A stretch of 64,000 nt of DNA. Origin: Lineus longissimus. Its lineage: Eukaryota; Nemertea; Pilidiophora; Heteronemertea; Lineidae. Position 1 is the stretch's first letter; each line of letters starts with the position of its first letter. The position numbers and the translations under genes were made by a program. Shown piece by piece: positions 54,890 to 64,000 of this stretch. A model generated the notes under the pieces. The model worked only from the letters and a program-made list of their open reading frames with translations. It did no database searches and was not told the origin of the DNA. Location: the NCBI RefSeq assembly GCF_910592395.1, contig NC_088324.1:5174953-5238952 (forward strand), given 5' to 3'.

Positions 54890-57800
54890 TGTAGTAAGGG
54901 GTGAGCCCAACTTGTTCCTCGGCATCCCGGGATATACGGCATTCACTGTCAGTTTTCCGAATTAAATATTTCATGTATTTGTTGCAGTTGGATGCGATTT
55001 CATTTAGGAGGCTGTTATGCTGCTGGACATGAAAACTTCTGCCACAACCGGCCTAGTCTTGGTAGGCGCTACATCAATTTTGTCCCGTAGCATTAAATTT
55101 GGCCCAGTGGGAAAATGTGTCTAAAACAAGAAACTGAATTTTTACTTGCAAAACAATATAAGCTTACCGGCAAATCAACATGATAAAGTTTCTTCATGGC
55201 CTTACTTCGACTCGTTTCGCCATCATCCTAGTTAGTATCAAGTGGTTTGAGTTCATATGAACCAATTTAAAAATTTTCTGTGAAACTAAATGAAGCTCAC
55301 AAGTGATGTACATGTAGTAATATTTGAAAGATAGAGAAAACGCCTGCGTTTTACCTGCAACCCCCCCCCCCCCCCCCCCCCCGAGATGTTAACTTGATCA
55401 GGCCTTCTGTCTGCAACTGTTGGAGAGATGTGTTCACATTAACCGTTGGTGGTGGTGGTGGTGGGGGGGGGGCCTCAGAGAGCAGTCGGCTTATTATGTC
55501 ATATTATCAGAGATGTATATATTTTCGGCAGTTTCATTTACCATGCATAGAAAAGATTCAACTCTATACGTGTATACTAGAATTGAAATCTCTAGTTTTC
55601 GCGACTTCAGAGAGATTCCAAAATGGTGTAAATGTTTTTTTTCTTCAACAACGGTAGTTAGTGATTTTATATGTAGTGACTATATCCAATGCATTATCTA
55701 TTTTTGCCCAGACATGACCAAGATGTCAAATGCTCAATGCTGATCCAGGGTTTTCGGTAATGGTGTGTTAAGCCTGTGAGCAAATCACTAGGCAGGACTG
55801 GAGAAAGTCACATATGATGAGGTTTCACAAGCTTACCTTTTGCCCCAAAAATACATTTTATATTTTCGTTCGATCAATTTCGTTACTAGCATTTGCATTG
55901 TTATGTGACATTGCTAACATTTGTACATTGTAATGCGGGCAGCTGGTGTCAATGGACACTAACTAGATTGTTTTAATCGATCCCATCCAACAAAGTCGAG
56001 ACACCACCAACATTGATAGTTTCAGGAACACTACAATGTAGGCCTAACCGTAAGATTGCAAAACCTCATTATAAAGGCATTTACTATATACGGTACATGA
56101 GTGACAACTCATTATTATTAGGGCATATGATTATTTTGAATGAACCCAGTTTAGCTGAGACCAAATTGAAAGGCCTGCCCTAGAATATCTAGCGAAAAGA
56201 CCTATCTTCTTAAAATCATTAGATTTAACTGTACAAAGCATAGGTCATTCTAGCCATGTTCATTTTGTATTTCTTTATTTAATTTAGGGATAAGAAATGA
56301 TGTGTTACTGTTGCAATTCCTTTCCTGTTATCAAAGAATTATTGCTACAGATCATGGGAATATCTGGGATCTTGAAACCCAGACCTAATTTCTTGACTAT
56401 ACATCCTGGGTCAGAAAGAAACTACCAAGTACCCGTTTGAACCCTAAAAGTCTTTGTGAGAAACAAGTTCGGATAAAGTTCAACTTTTTTTGAACATTTG
56501 TTATGGTGACATTTTTAAACACTGTCTGCTAAAATACCAGTATCGGAAATATTTGACGTTTGAATTTGCAGCCGTGCAACAATAATACAATCTGTTATAC
56601 ACAATTTTGAATGATCATCTATTGAATAAATTGGTATTTCGAAGCCTGCTGGTATAAAGGTATGAAGGGACTAGAATTATTAACTGGTATTTCTCGCTAT
56701 GCCCAAAGAAATGCAACATTGTAGGGAAAACACTCACAGATACTACACTCTCTCACCAGTGCAAAATCTGAAGTCGTCTACTGAGACACAAATGAAACGA
56801 AGTGTCATCTATAGTGATAATCATTCAATTAATAATTGGCTAGAAGTCTTACTGGTATTACAAATATTTGTCCAATAGTTCAATTTCCAAAATGTATGTG
56901 GAAATTACCTTTATCAGTTTTTGATTCTAAGCCCTTCTTCGTTTTTAAAATTTCATCAGTGATAAATGTATATAAATCTGTTATGTATTTGTTGTATTTG
57001 ATTATGAATGCCCAAAATAATCGAGAATATAGACCTTCCACACTTTGTTTCTGTATTTCGGTATAACTGTTCTTCTGCAAAGGTTGTGGAAAATGTTTTA
57101 ATTCTTGTTTTTCACGACAATTCAGATGTTGGATTAGAAAACACTTTATTTCAACGACATGCATGTATGTAACGACAATGAAATGTCCTGTTTCTGGATC
57201 AAGTGATTATAAACAAGGCATTTTATTTTATCGTCCACCCTGTATATAATGACTGCTTCTATGACCAAAAGGTGGTGGCACTGAAAAAGTGGACCTTCAC
57301 AATTCCCTTTTTGAAAAGCAATACAGTCCCCACCGGCCAAAATCGAGCTTTTCTACCCCTGGCGGAGGCGAATGGAACCAAGCTACCGTGTTTCAATCTG
57401 TTGCAGCCGCTGATCCGGTCAGTGAGCTGTGGCCCGAATTCGCAAACAGGTAGTAAAATTTACATGAAATACTGCATTTCTCACTAAAATTCTGGGAATC
57501 AATCCTTTTAGTTACTTTTAGCTCTCTCGATTATATGGTGGTCATGAGCAGTAATTAATTCAGTGCGGCCCTTTTGAATCATAATGTTAGCCTACAATGC
57601 ATGAAAAACATTGTCATTATGAATGATTTCTGTTTGTATACATACTAATTGGTTGTAATGGTACCATTAGTAATTTGCACTGATAATGATCATCAATAAA
57701 AATGTAGTTGAAAAATAAATCGAGTTTCCTTTTTTTGCACTGAGGCCCAGTTCACACAGAGCTATAACACACCTCGCGACATAATCACGGAAGGCATTTT

Positions 57801-58390
57801 GGTGCAAACAAAGGCCTTTCGCTGAAACACATAGTCTTACGTGAACTGGACCACATGAACAAGTCATTTGAAAATGGGCCTTAACAGGACTGGTCTATCA
57901 TGCTAGTGTTAAGGCTCGGGCAAACTGATCCGATTTATATCTCTGCCTGATTTCCACAGGCAGTTGTAAAAACGTTTTGGACAAAATGCCTGTGGAAATC
58001 GCAAGACACGCGTTGCAAATCGGTCAGTGTGCCGAGGCCTTGGCCGAAATTAGCTAAACACTCCAGTCCAACGCCTTGCCCTGTATTATCCTATACATTT
58101 TGTGGTCGTGTGAGTACAGTACTGTACGGCCCCATGTCACCCACTTCCCTGCTTCCCTCAGGATGATCAGTAACTTCAATGGAACTTTACATTGGAGGTC
58201 TCAACCATTCAGATGGAGTTCTACTACATGTAAGTGACCGTAGCATAAGTGCTTGAGAACATGAGAAACGAAATATGCAAAGCGTGTTCAATACTTTGTT
58301 AGGCTGAGGACATTTTTAATAAAATAAGACGAAATGGCTCTTTGACCCCCTCCCCCGAATGAAAAAAAAAACGTGTTTCGCATGTCCTCA
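54890..58390. other. Long stretch without a supported gene; simple repeats
   Basis: Contains a C run of ~21 at 55362-55382 and a (GGT)n-G run at about 55447-55472. A short open segment near 57320-57450 ends at a possible donor (CAAACAG|GTAGTA) but has no recognisable domain. Otherwise nothing seen. Confidence 0.5.
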
Positions 58391-58420
58391 AGTCTCAAGT
58401 ACTTTTGCCACAGTCCCAAA

Positions 58421-59010
58421 GGAGCTGCTCTGCACCTACAGCAATAACGCAGGAATACATGTATGAAGCAACACTTGCTCTTTTACATTTCCAATGTCCA
58501 AAGGAATGCGTCACATTGAGGGATTCGCTATTCTGCATTCCAAGTGCCACCGCATGAAGGGTAGGCCTGCGAAGGGAGAAGCCACCATATCCAGTTGGCA
58601 GCATTTCTAACAATCATTGAGGAGGAGCTGTTCTGCATCCCTGTCATCATGACGAGATGAGACGGGGGGGGGGGTATCATCCGCCCCTGTTTCCTCTCGA
58701 CAACGGGAATGTTTTACAGAAGAGTCCCACACTGGAGGAGTCAGCATCATCCTTGGGACAGCTCTTCCGCATTACTGTCATCATAAGATGGGGGAGGGGG
58801 GGGGCAGTAACACCTGCCCTGGTTTCCTCTGGATGACAGGCATATTAAAGAGGAGTCCCATGGGAGGAGTCATCAACATTCAGGGTCAGCATTTCAGAAT
58901 CTTGAGGAGTAATTCCGCATCCTTGACATCATGAGGAGATGTGGATGAGAAAAATCCCGCCCTTGTTTCCTCTGGGTGACAAGCAACTTTTACTGAAGAG
59001 TCCCGAATGG
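58421..59010. repeat. Degenerate tandem repeat of ~140-bp units
   Basis: Related words GAGGAGCTGTTCTGCATCC / GTCATCATGA ... CCTGTTTCCTCT recur near 58623, 58757 and 58903, with a weaker copy near 58421. G runs occur at 58665-58673 and about 58793-58804. Confidence 0.6.
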
Positions 59011-60700
59011 AAGGAGTTGCGAGTGATTTGATAGGATTCCCCATGGAGCGCTTATGAATAATAAATTTCAATCTTTATTTGTTACAATGATATTCTAATG
59101 AAGAAGTCAGCCAATCTATACTGCATCTGGACAATTTCATTATGAAACATAGAATGGTGTTGAATAATAAGGATGCTTACCTGAAGAAAGCGATCAAGAT
59201 GTCAAATGGTGTTTTGAAACTTTCATTTGACTCCATAGCGAAACGACTGATGATTCAGTCCAAATCTATCCCCTATTAACCGGGGTCAGAATTATGCTAT
59301 GACTGAGCCATTCGAAATGCTGACACCCTGGCAACATCCTGAAAACTTGGCTTCAATGACCAATAGACCTCCTCCACTTTTGGAAAGTTGGAAAGAGAAC
59401 ATACGCAGACCTAATAACGTTTATAACATGTAGATGGTCTCATCAATCCGGAACGTGCCGTTTTTAATGAAATGTTGACCGGTTCCTAGAGTCTGTTTGG
59501 GTCGGACACATAGTATTTAATTAATGGTTGTGGCAGTGAGATTTGATTGATCTTTGATTATTATTCAAAAGTTACACGACATGCCAATGTCAAGTCTGTG
59601 ATAACAGGGAGTAATGTCATAAGTGGACGTTCACATGCTGGACTCGGCCTACGCAATGTTAGCTTATAAAATTGGTGAAAAGTAGTTTCGTAAACATCGA
59701 TAAGCAGACCTAATGATATTGACAGTCTTATGAATTAGTAGGGAAAATTTGTTAAAAGTCGGACAAAATAAATTGTGAAAAAGTTATAAAATACGCTAAC
59801 ATAATAATAACCCACAAATCAAAATCAGTGGTCCATTCCCATTATTACCGGCCTGATGGTTTAGAATGACATCATAAGCAGCCCGTCAAGCAGGTCAAGA
59901 TTAATAAATTCTTTCAGAAGTAACCTGCTTAATGCCATTTTACACCTGTAAATAGGTTACCGATAGACTCAGAAATGCAAGATAATTTTCAAAAGCCACT
60001 ATTGACATTCTCCCAGTGCTAACACATAAAAACAATGGATCGTCGTCCGCTTGTTGTAAAAATGATCTGAAAAACGATTCTTTTATGAAGCCTGTGTAAA
60101 AGTAGAAAGTGTCCCTCCTGGAAAAAGTGTCCGGGCCTATTTATGGCATATGGTTCTATAGAGGCCATGACCGTCAATATCTCCAGCGCATACTAGAATC
60201 CTTTATTTCCGGAAAGTTTATCCTAGGACATTTTAAACGTCTACACCGGCACCCCATTCAGCCATGTCAGCAACACATCGAGTGCATTCGATCTAATCCA
60301 CTAATCCACATACCCATATTGCACCAAGGGTAATGAACCTAGTAAGACAGGTAAACCTAACACAGCAGGTGGTGTCTGTCGTGCAATAGCAGATGTCTAG
60401 GAGGAAGGCCACGGAGTGCAATCAATCAGCTTATCTGAACATCCAGCTGAGAGGCATTCCACCTTTTTCGCTCAACTTTGGCTAACGGGGTCTGGCGGTC
60501 ATGCATAAAGGTTTATTGACAGAACACTGAGGAATGTACATATTTTGACAGTTTTTGTTCTTTTTCAAGTTACTACAAGTTCAATTTGCAAGTTACAAGT
60601 GAAAACTTTCAATTCAGAAGGATTACAATCATTTACGGAACTTTATCATACGAATTTATCTTTTGTTCAGAAAAAAAATTCCCTTAATCATTGCAAATTT
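59011..60700. other. No gene seen
   Basis: AT-rich sequence. Short open frames here lack any domain. Confidence 0.5.
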
Positions 60701-60736
60701 TTTGGAATTGATCTACTTCCTGTAAAAAAATTCAAG

Positions 60737-62840
60737 ATGATGACAAAGAAATCCAAGAAGCCCAATTTTACAGCCAGGGAAGTAGCAATTCCGACTCAGA
60801 TGGTGAGGCAGAATGCGTCGATGATGACATCCAAGTTCCGTAACATGACCGAGAATGATAGGAAAAATGAGTTGTGGACAAAGATAGCCACCAGTGTCAA
60901 TGCTGTTGGCATTTGCAAGGGAACCTCGGATGAGGTGAAAGAGAAGTGGCGCCAGTTGAAGGCCAAGGCCAAATCCCAACAGGCCAAGCCCAAGAAAGAA
61001 GAGAAGAGGACGGGAGGTGGCCCAGTTGTCGCACTGGATATGGTGTCAGAGACCATAGCTGCAAGGCTGACCCAAGCTGGGAGGGAATTAAAGGAGGCTC
61101 GGAGTCTGCAGCTTGTGTGTTTACTACTCCTCCCCCTGCTGCTACTGCCATAAGTCATCATGCCATTGCCAATGTTGCCAGTGAAACATTTTTTCCTTTG
61201 ACAGTTGGACCAGAGCCAGCATTTTGTGACCAAGGTATGTCATGTATGTTAAAATCATCCCTTTTGTGCATATTTCAAAGCCAAAATTTGCCACATTAAA
61301 GGGCAAAAGTAAAATGACAGCCAGCAATGCAAATGAGCAACCAATCAAAAACTTCTAATATCTTTTTTATGTCAAATACTCCTTCATTAAATTTGCCTTT
61401 TAATGTCAAATCTTTATTGCCTAAGTCATGACAGTTTGTTCTTGAGCATACATCTTTATTGTTCTAAGGGTAAAATTAACTCATAAGCTTGAAAAAATAC
61501 GTCTGCTTGCAGTTCATGATTTGGCACTGTGCCAGTGCCAACCCTAAAAAATCATTAATGGCGGCCATGCTACTTCTGACAATCTGATCACAGTGCATGG
61601 GTTTTCTGTGTCCGTCTGCATTGAAAGGAAGACTGGCTATTCATACAATACACCCTAAAGTGTTCACCAGAATATAATCTTTTACAACAGCTCACCTAAT
61701 AGTCATGGCATTCCCAATTATGCCTCCAAAACATGCTTTGACTCGAGATTACTTTCAATGCATGTCCGGTTGGCTTCAGGAAATGTACATGGCCATGCAC
61801 ACTGATGATGCACACAGCTGCAAAGCCAATGGTCACAGGTGATTGAGTTACATTAACATATTTTGTTGTCAAAGTTTTTGAGATTTAAAATTAAATAAGT
61901 ACAAAAAAAAATGAAACCTGAAAGAATGCAATTTATTGTTTCGTATTTTAATTTTTCTGATAGCTAATTTTTAAATTAAAAATGACTGAAAATACTCATT
62001 GTATTGTAGTGTATTGCCCAAATACCTATGATTCCAGCTATTGCTCCTTCAACTCAGCAGTATAGGGTGCAGATGCAGTACTAATACCATGCTAGTGGCT
62101 CAAATATGACAATCATTTCAGTTCATGATATAGTTGCAATATGTCATGACAAGATGAAATCAACTTCATCTTTATGAGAAAAAGTAGTAAGTTTTCTAAA
62201 ATCTATATTTGCTGTGAAAATATTCCAAGTCATTTTTAAATATTATATAAAACATAAATCCTTGTTTAACATCAATACCAGTATACACAATGTTATAAAT
62301 GTACCTTTGATTTTGGTAATTGAATTTACTGTTATTTTATTCTCTTTTAAAGCCTCGTTGACTGTGCTTGAAACAACACGGGAAGAAGAAGAAGTCCAAC
62401 GCCTCTGCATTGAAGCCTCCAGTGGACATGTTGAGGACCTGTGGAAGTTTGAGGTAATGCCCATGGAAGAAGATGGTGCAGAACTTGAATCGCTGAGATC
62501 GATGGCAAGACGAATAGAAAGAATTGGGAGGGGTAGAAAGAGGGAGAAGTCAGCAGTCAAAACGAGCAAGGCCCCCTCCCTGGTGAAGGCAGCAGAGGAG
62601 AAAACTTGCGGACATTGTGCAAGGCAGCACAACATGATTGAGTCAGAAATACGCAACAATGAACTCAGGAGATGTGTTTTGGAACTCAAGATAGAAAAGT
62701 TAAGGTTGGAAGTTGCGAAGTTGAAGAGAGAGAGAGTTGAGTTGAGAGCTGAGTTTGAACTGAACAGAGAAAGTGAGAGGAGTATAAATTTGCTAAAGGC
62801 TTTTTTGGACTGTAGAGACTGTATAGAATTGTTATCTTAA
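60737..62840 (+). CDS. Myb/SANT-like DNA-binding protein with coiled-coil exon (tentative model)
   Basis: The exon around 60737-61236 starts with M-M-T-K-K-S-K-K-P-N-F-T and encodes a Myb/SANT-like domain (NFTAREVAI, LWTKIATSVNAV, EVKEKWRQLKAKAK). Near 61085 the frame seems to shift by one base, because the best continuation (GIKGGSESAACVFTTPPP ... PEPAFCDQ) is in another frame and ends at a donor (CAAG|GTATGT, about 61233). A second exon at 62352-62840, after TTTTAAAG, encodes an acidic start, CGHCARQH and a long Lys/Arg/Glu coiled-coil (LELKIEKLRLEVAKLKRE) with stop at 62840. Myb-like partners of this type occur in PIF/Harbinger elements and in NAIF1-like host proteins. No Harbinger transposase is visible nearby. 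The frame problem may mean a pseudogene. Confidence 0.5.
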
Positions 62841-62893
62841 ATTGTTATCTCATGAGACTGTATATGATATTTATTTTCATATTGTTAATATGT

Positions 62894-63479
62894 GACCCTC
62901 CAGCACAAAACCGATCGGAAGTCGCACGGCCGTATTTTTAGCAATAGGCCCAAATGCATTCTTCATATGAAAATCATAAATTTTTAGATTTATGATTCAA
63001 ACACAGAAAAATCTCTAATGATCACTTCCCAGTGAATTTTTTTGTGAAACTCCTACCTAAAATGCTTCAAAACATGCTTTTATTGAGAGGGTGCTGCTAA
63101 ATCCACAAGAAAAGGGTCTTGAAAAAAAATGGAAAAAACAACCTATAAAACCATCTGCTGCCGCACGGCAGACAGGGATACCCCCACCATGTTTGATATC
63201 AATAGAAAGCTTGGGATTCCCTTGAGATGCATATTTAATTATGATATGCGTCATTACCCACATAAACCAATGAGAGGCCGCAATACAACCTCCACTTTAG
63301 TAAACAAAAAGTCTTTGTTGGTAGAATCAGGCTGAAAGGCCGCTTCTGATTGGTCAAAATCACTTCGCGCATGCCCAGTTCGAAATTTTCATCCACTTCC
63401 GTTTTTCAACATGGACAGAGAAATTGCAACTTTACGAGACAAGACCACTAATGAATATTCATATTCAGGTTGGAGGGTC
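62894..63479. mobile_element. Candidate MITE
   Basis: GACCCTCCA at 62894-62902 and TGGAGGGTC at 63471-63479 are inverted and frame a ~586-bp non-coding block. No clear target duplication. Short arms make this tentative. Confidence 0.35.
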
Positions 63480-63729
63480 GAGGCCTATCAATTAGACGAG
63501 TGCATGTTTTTAACTCTCAAGTACATATTTGGAAAGGTATTGAAAAAATATTTGTTGTGGCAAGTCTACAGATATAAAGAAATTATTTGATGAAAAAATT
63601 AATTTCGAATTTTGCCAATTGGGTAATAGGGGGCGTGTTTTGAGTTTTTTCTGCCAGTTGGCTGAAAAGAGTGGAAATATCAATGTCTGTCTAATTTGTC
63701 GATTATCAAAAAATTTCACGTCTCAGCTG

Positions 63730-63849
63730 TTCAGTGACACTCGGCATTACTGGCGATGGAAGGAAAATGGCAGTTCACATTACATTCAAAACCCCCACGA
63801 GAGCTGCAATGGCGGAGATAGAGGCAAACCCCCCTGAGAATGTTCACGT
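63730..63849 (+). pseudogene. Isolated exon of a pogo-like transposase
   Basis: After TCTCAG, an open stretch reads C-S-V-T-L-G-I-T-G-D-G-R-K-M and ends N-P-P-E-N-V-H followed by GTAAGT at 63850. It matches, residue by residue in many places, the end of exon 3 of the pogo transposase at 20930-21052 (CTVTLAVSSDGRKLP ... APQNVR|GTAAGT), including the intron position. The neighbouring exons are either beyond the window edge or lost. Confidence 0.65.
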
Positions 63850-64000
63850 AAGTGGGATGATTTTCTCAAGTATTGGCAGGCATGTAAAAACTTCTCTATC
63901 CACCGCCCCTCGTTTCTCTTTGCTCATACTTCTCGCTACCCTTCTCACGAGATGTGACCCCCCTCCCTACCGCGATAACCACATTCCTGAGGTAGCAAAT

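Noticed and set aside
55394-55743. Coding frames after the poly-C tract
   Set aside because: They are driven by GGT/G simple repeats, with no domain or splice support.
60545-60736. N-terminal extension of the Myb-like protein
   Set aside because: The upstream in-frame codons have no similarity to the family. The MMTKKSKKPNF start fits Myb-like proteins better.

Overview
The window is a transposon graveyard from an animal genome, almost certainly a marine invertebrate. No conventional host gene could be recognised. The genes are spliced with GT/AG introns. The repeat types are those of metazoans with large, repeat-rich genomes: BEL/Pao and Gypsy LTR elements, a 2A-bearing CR1/Jockey-like LINE, Helitron/Helentron, pogo, a Kolobok-like element, a Polinton-type polymerase and a tRNA-derived SINE. 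The many GTAGGCCTA-like words and the 2A-bearing LINE would suit an echinoderm, hemichordate, lancelet or mollusc. The phylum cannot be fixed from sequence alone.

Layout. 1-7351: a nearly complete BEL/Pao element (BEL-1) with nonsense codons and frameshifts but LTRs differing at only three positions. It interrupts a Polinton-like protein-primed DNA polymerase B (7352-8127). 8419-10826: 5' LTR, gag and pol remains of a Mag-like Gypsy element (Gypsy-A). 10827-14985: a Helitron Rep protein fragment that begins at a 2A-like peptide and a cysteine-protease-like domain and stops before the helicase. 14986-37817: a second, older Gypsy element (Gypsy-B) with a putative -1 frameshift site and a MYND finger. 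It has been opened by three independent insertions: a Helentron-type non-autonomous element (17762-18880), a TA-flanked pogo element with an intron-bearing transposase (19240-22436), and a young BEL/Pao element with identical LTRs (BEL-2, 24103-35103). A CR1/Jockey-like LINE (30561-34964, 12-bp target duplication) sits inside the 3' LTR of BEL-2. 37818-39547: a broken PIN/FEN-like plus CXC-domain gene.

42323-50122 is the most interesting unit: a TTAA-flanked element with 10-bp perfect terminal inverted repeats and matched, promoter-like subterminal inverted repeats. It carries two convergent, apparently intact, spliced genes. One (minus strand, 11 exons, 814 codons) encodes a THAP-domain, DDE-type Kolobok-like transposase. 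The other (plus strand, 3 exons, 234 codons) encodes a protein resembling the cytoplasmic ballast domain of P2X7 receptors. The gene ends are only 29 bp apart, and both starts lie just inside the matched inverted repeats.

50.3-64 kb is sparse: a hairpin-forming minisatellite, a perfect tandem duplication, a BRCT-containing pseudogene, a roughly 450-bp foldback, simple-sequence tracts, a Myb/SANT-like gene with a coiled-coil exon, a candidate MITE, and a single exon of another pogo transposase at the right edge.

Reading the nesting from inside out gives an order of events: Gypsy-B first, then the Helentron, pogo and BEL-2 insertions, then the LINE into BEL-2. Coordinates of spliced genes were worked out by hand from reading phase and splice consensus and have no transcript support.
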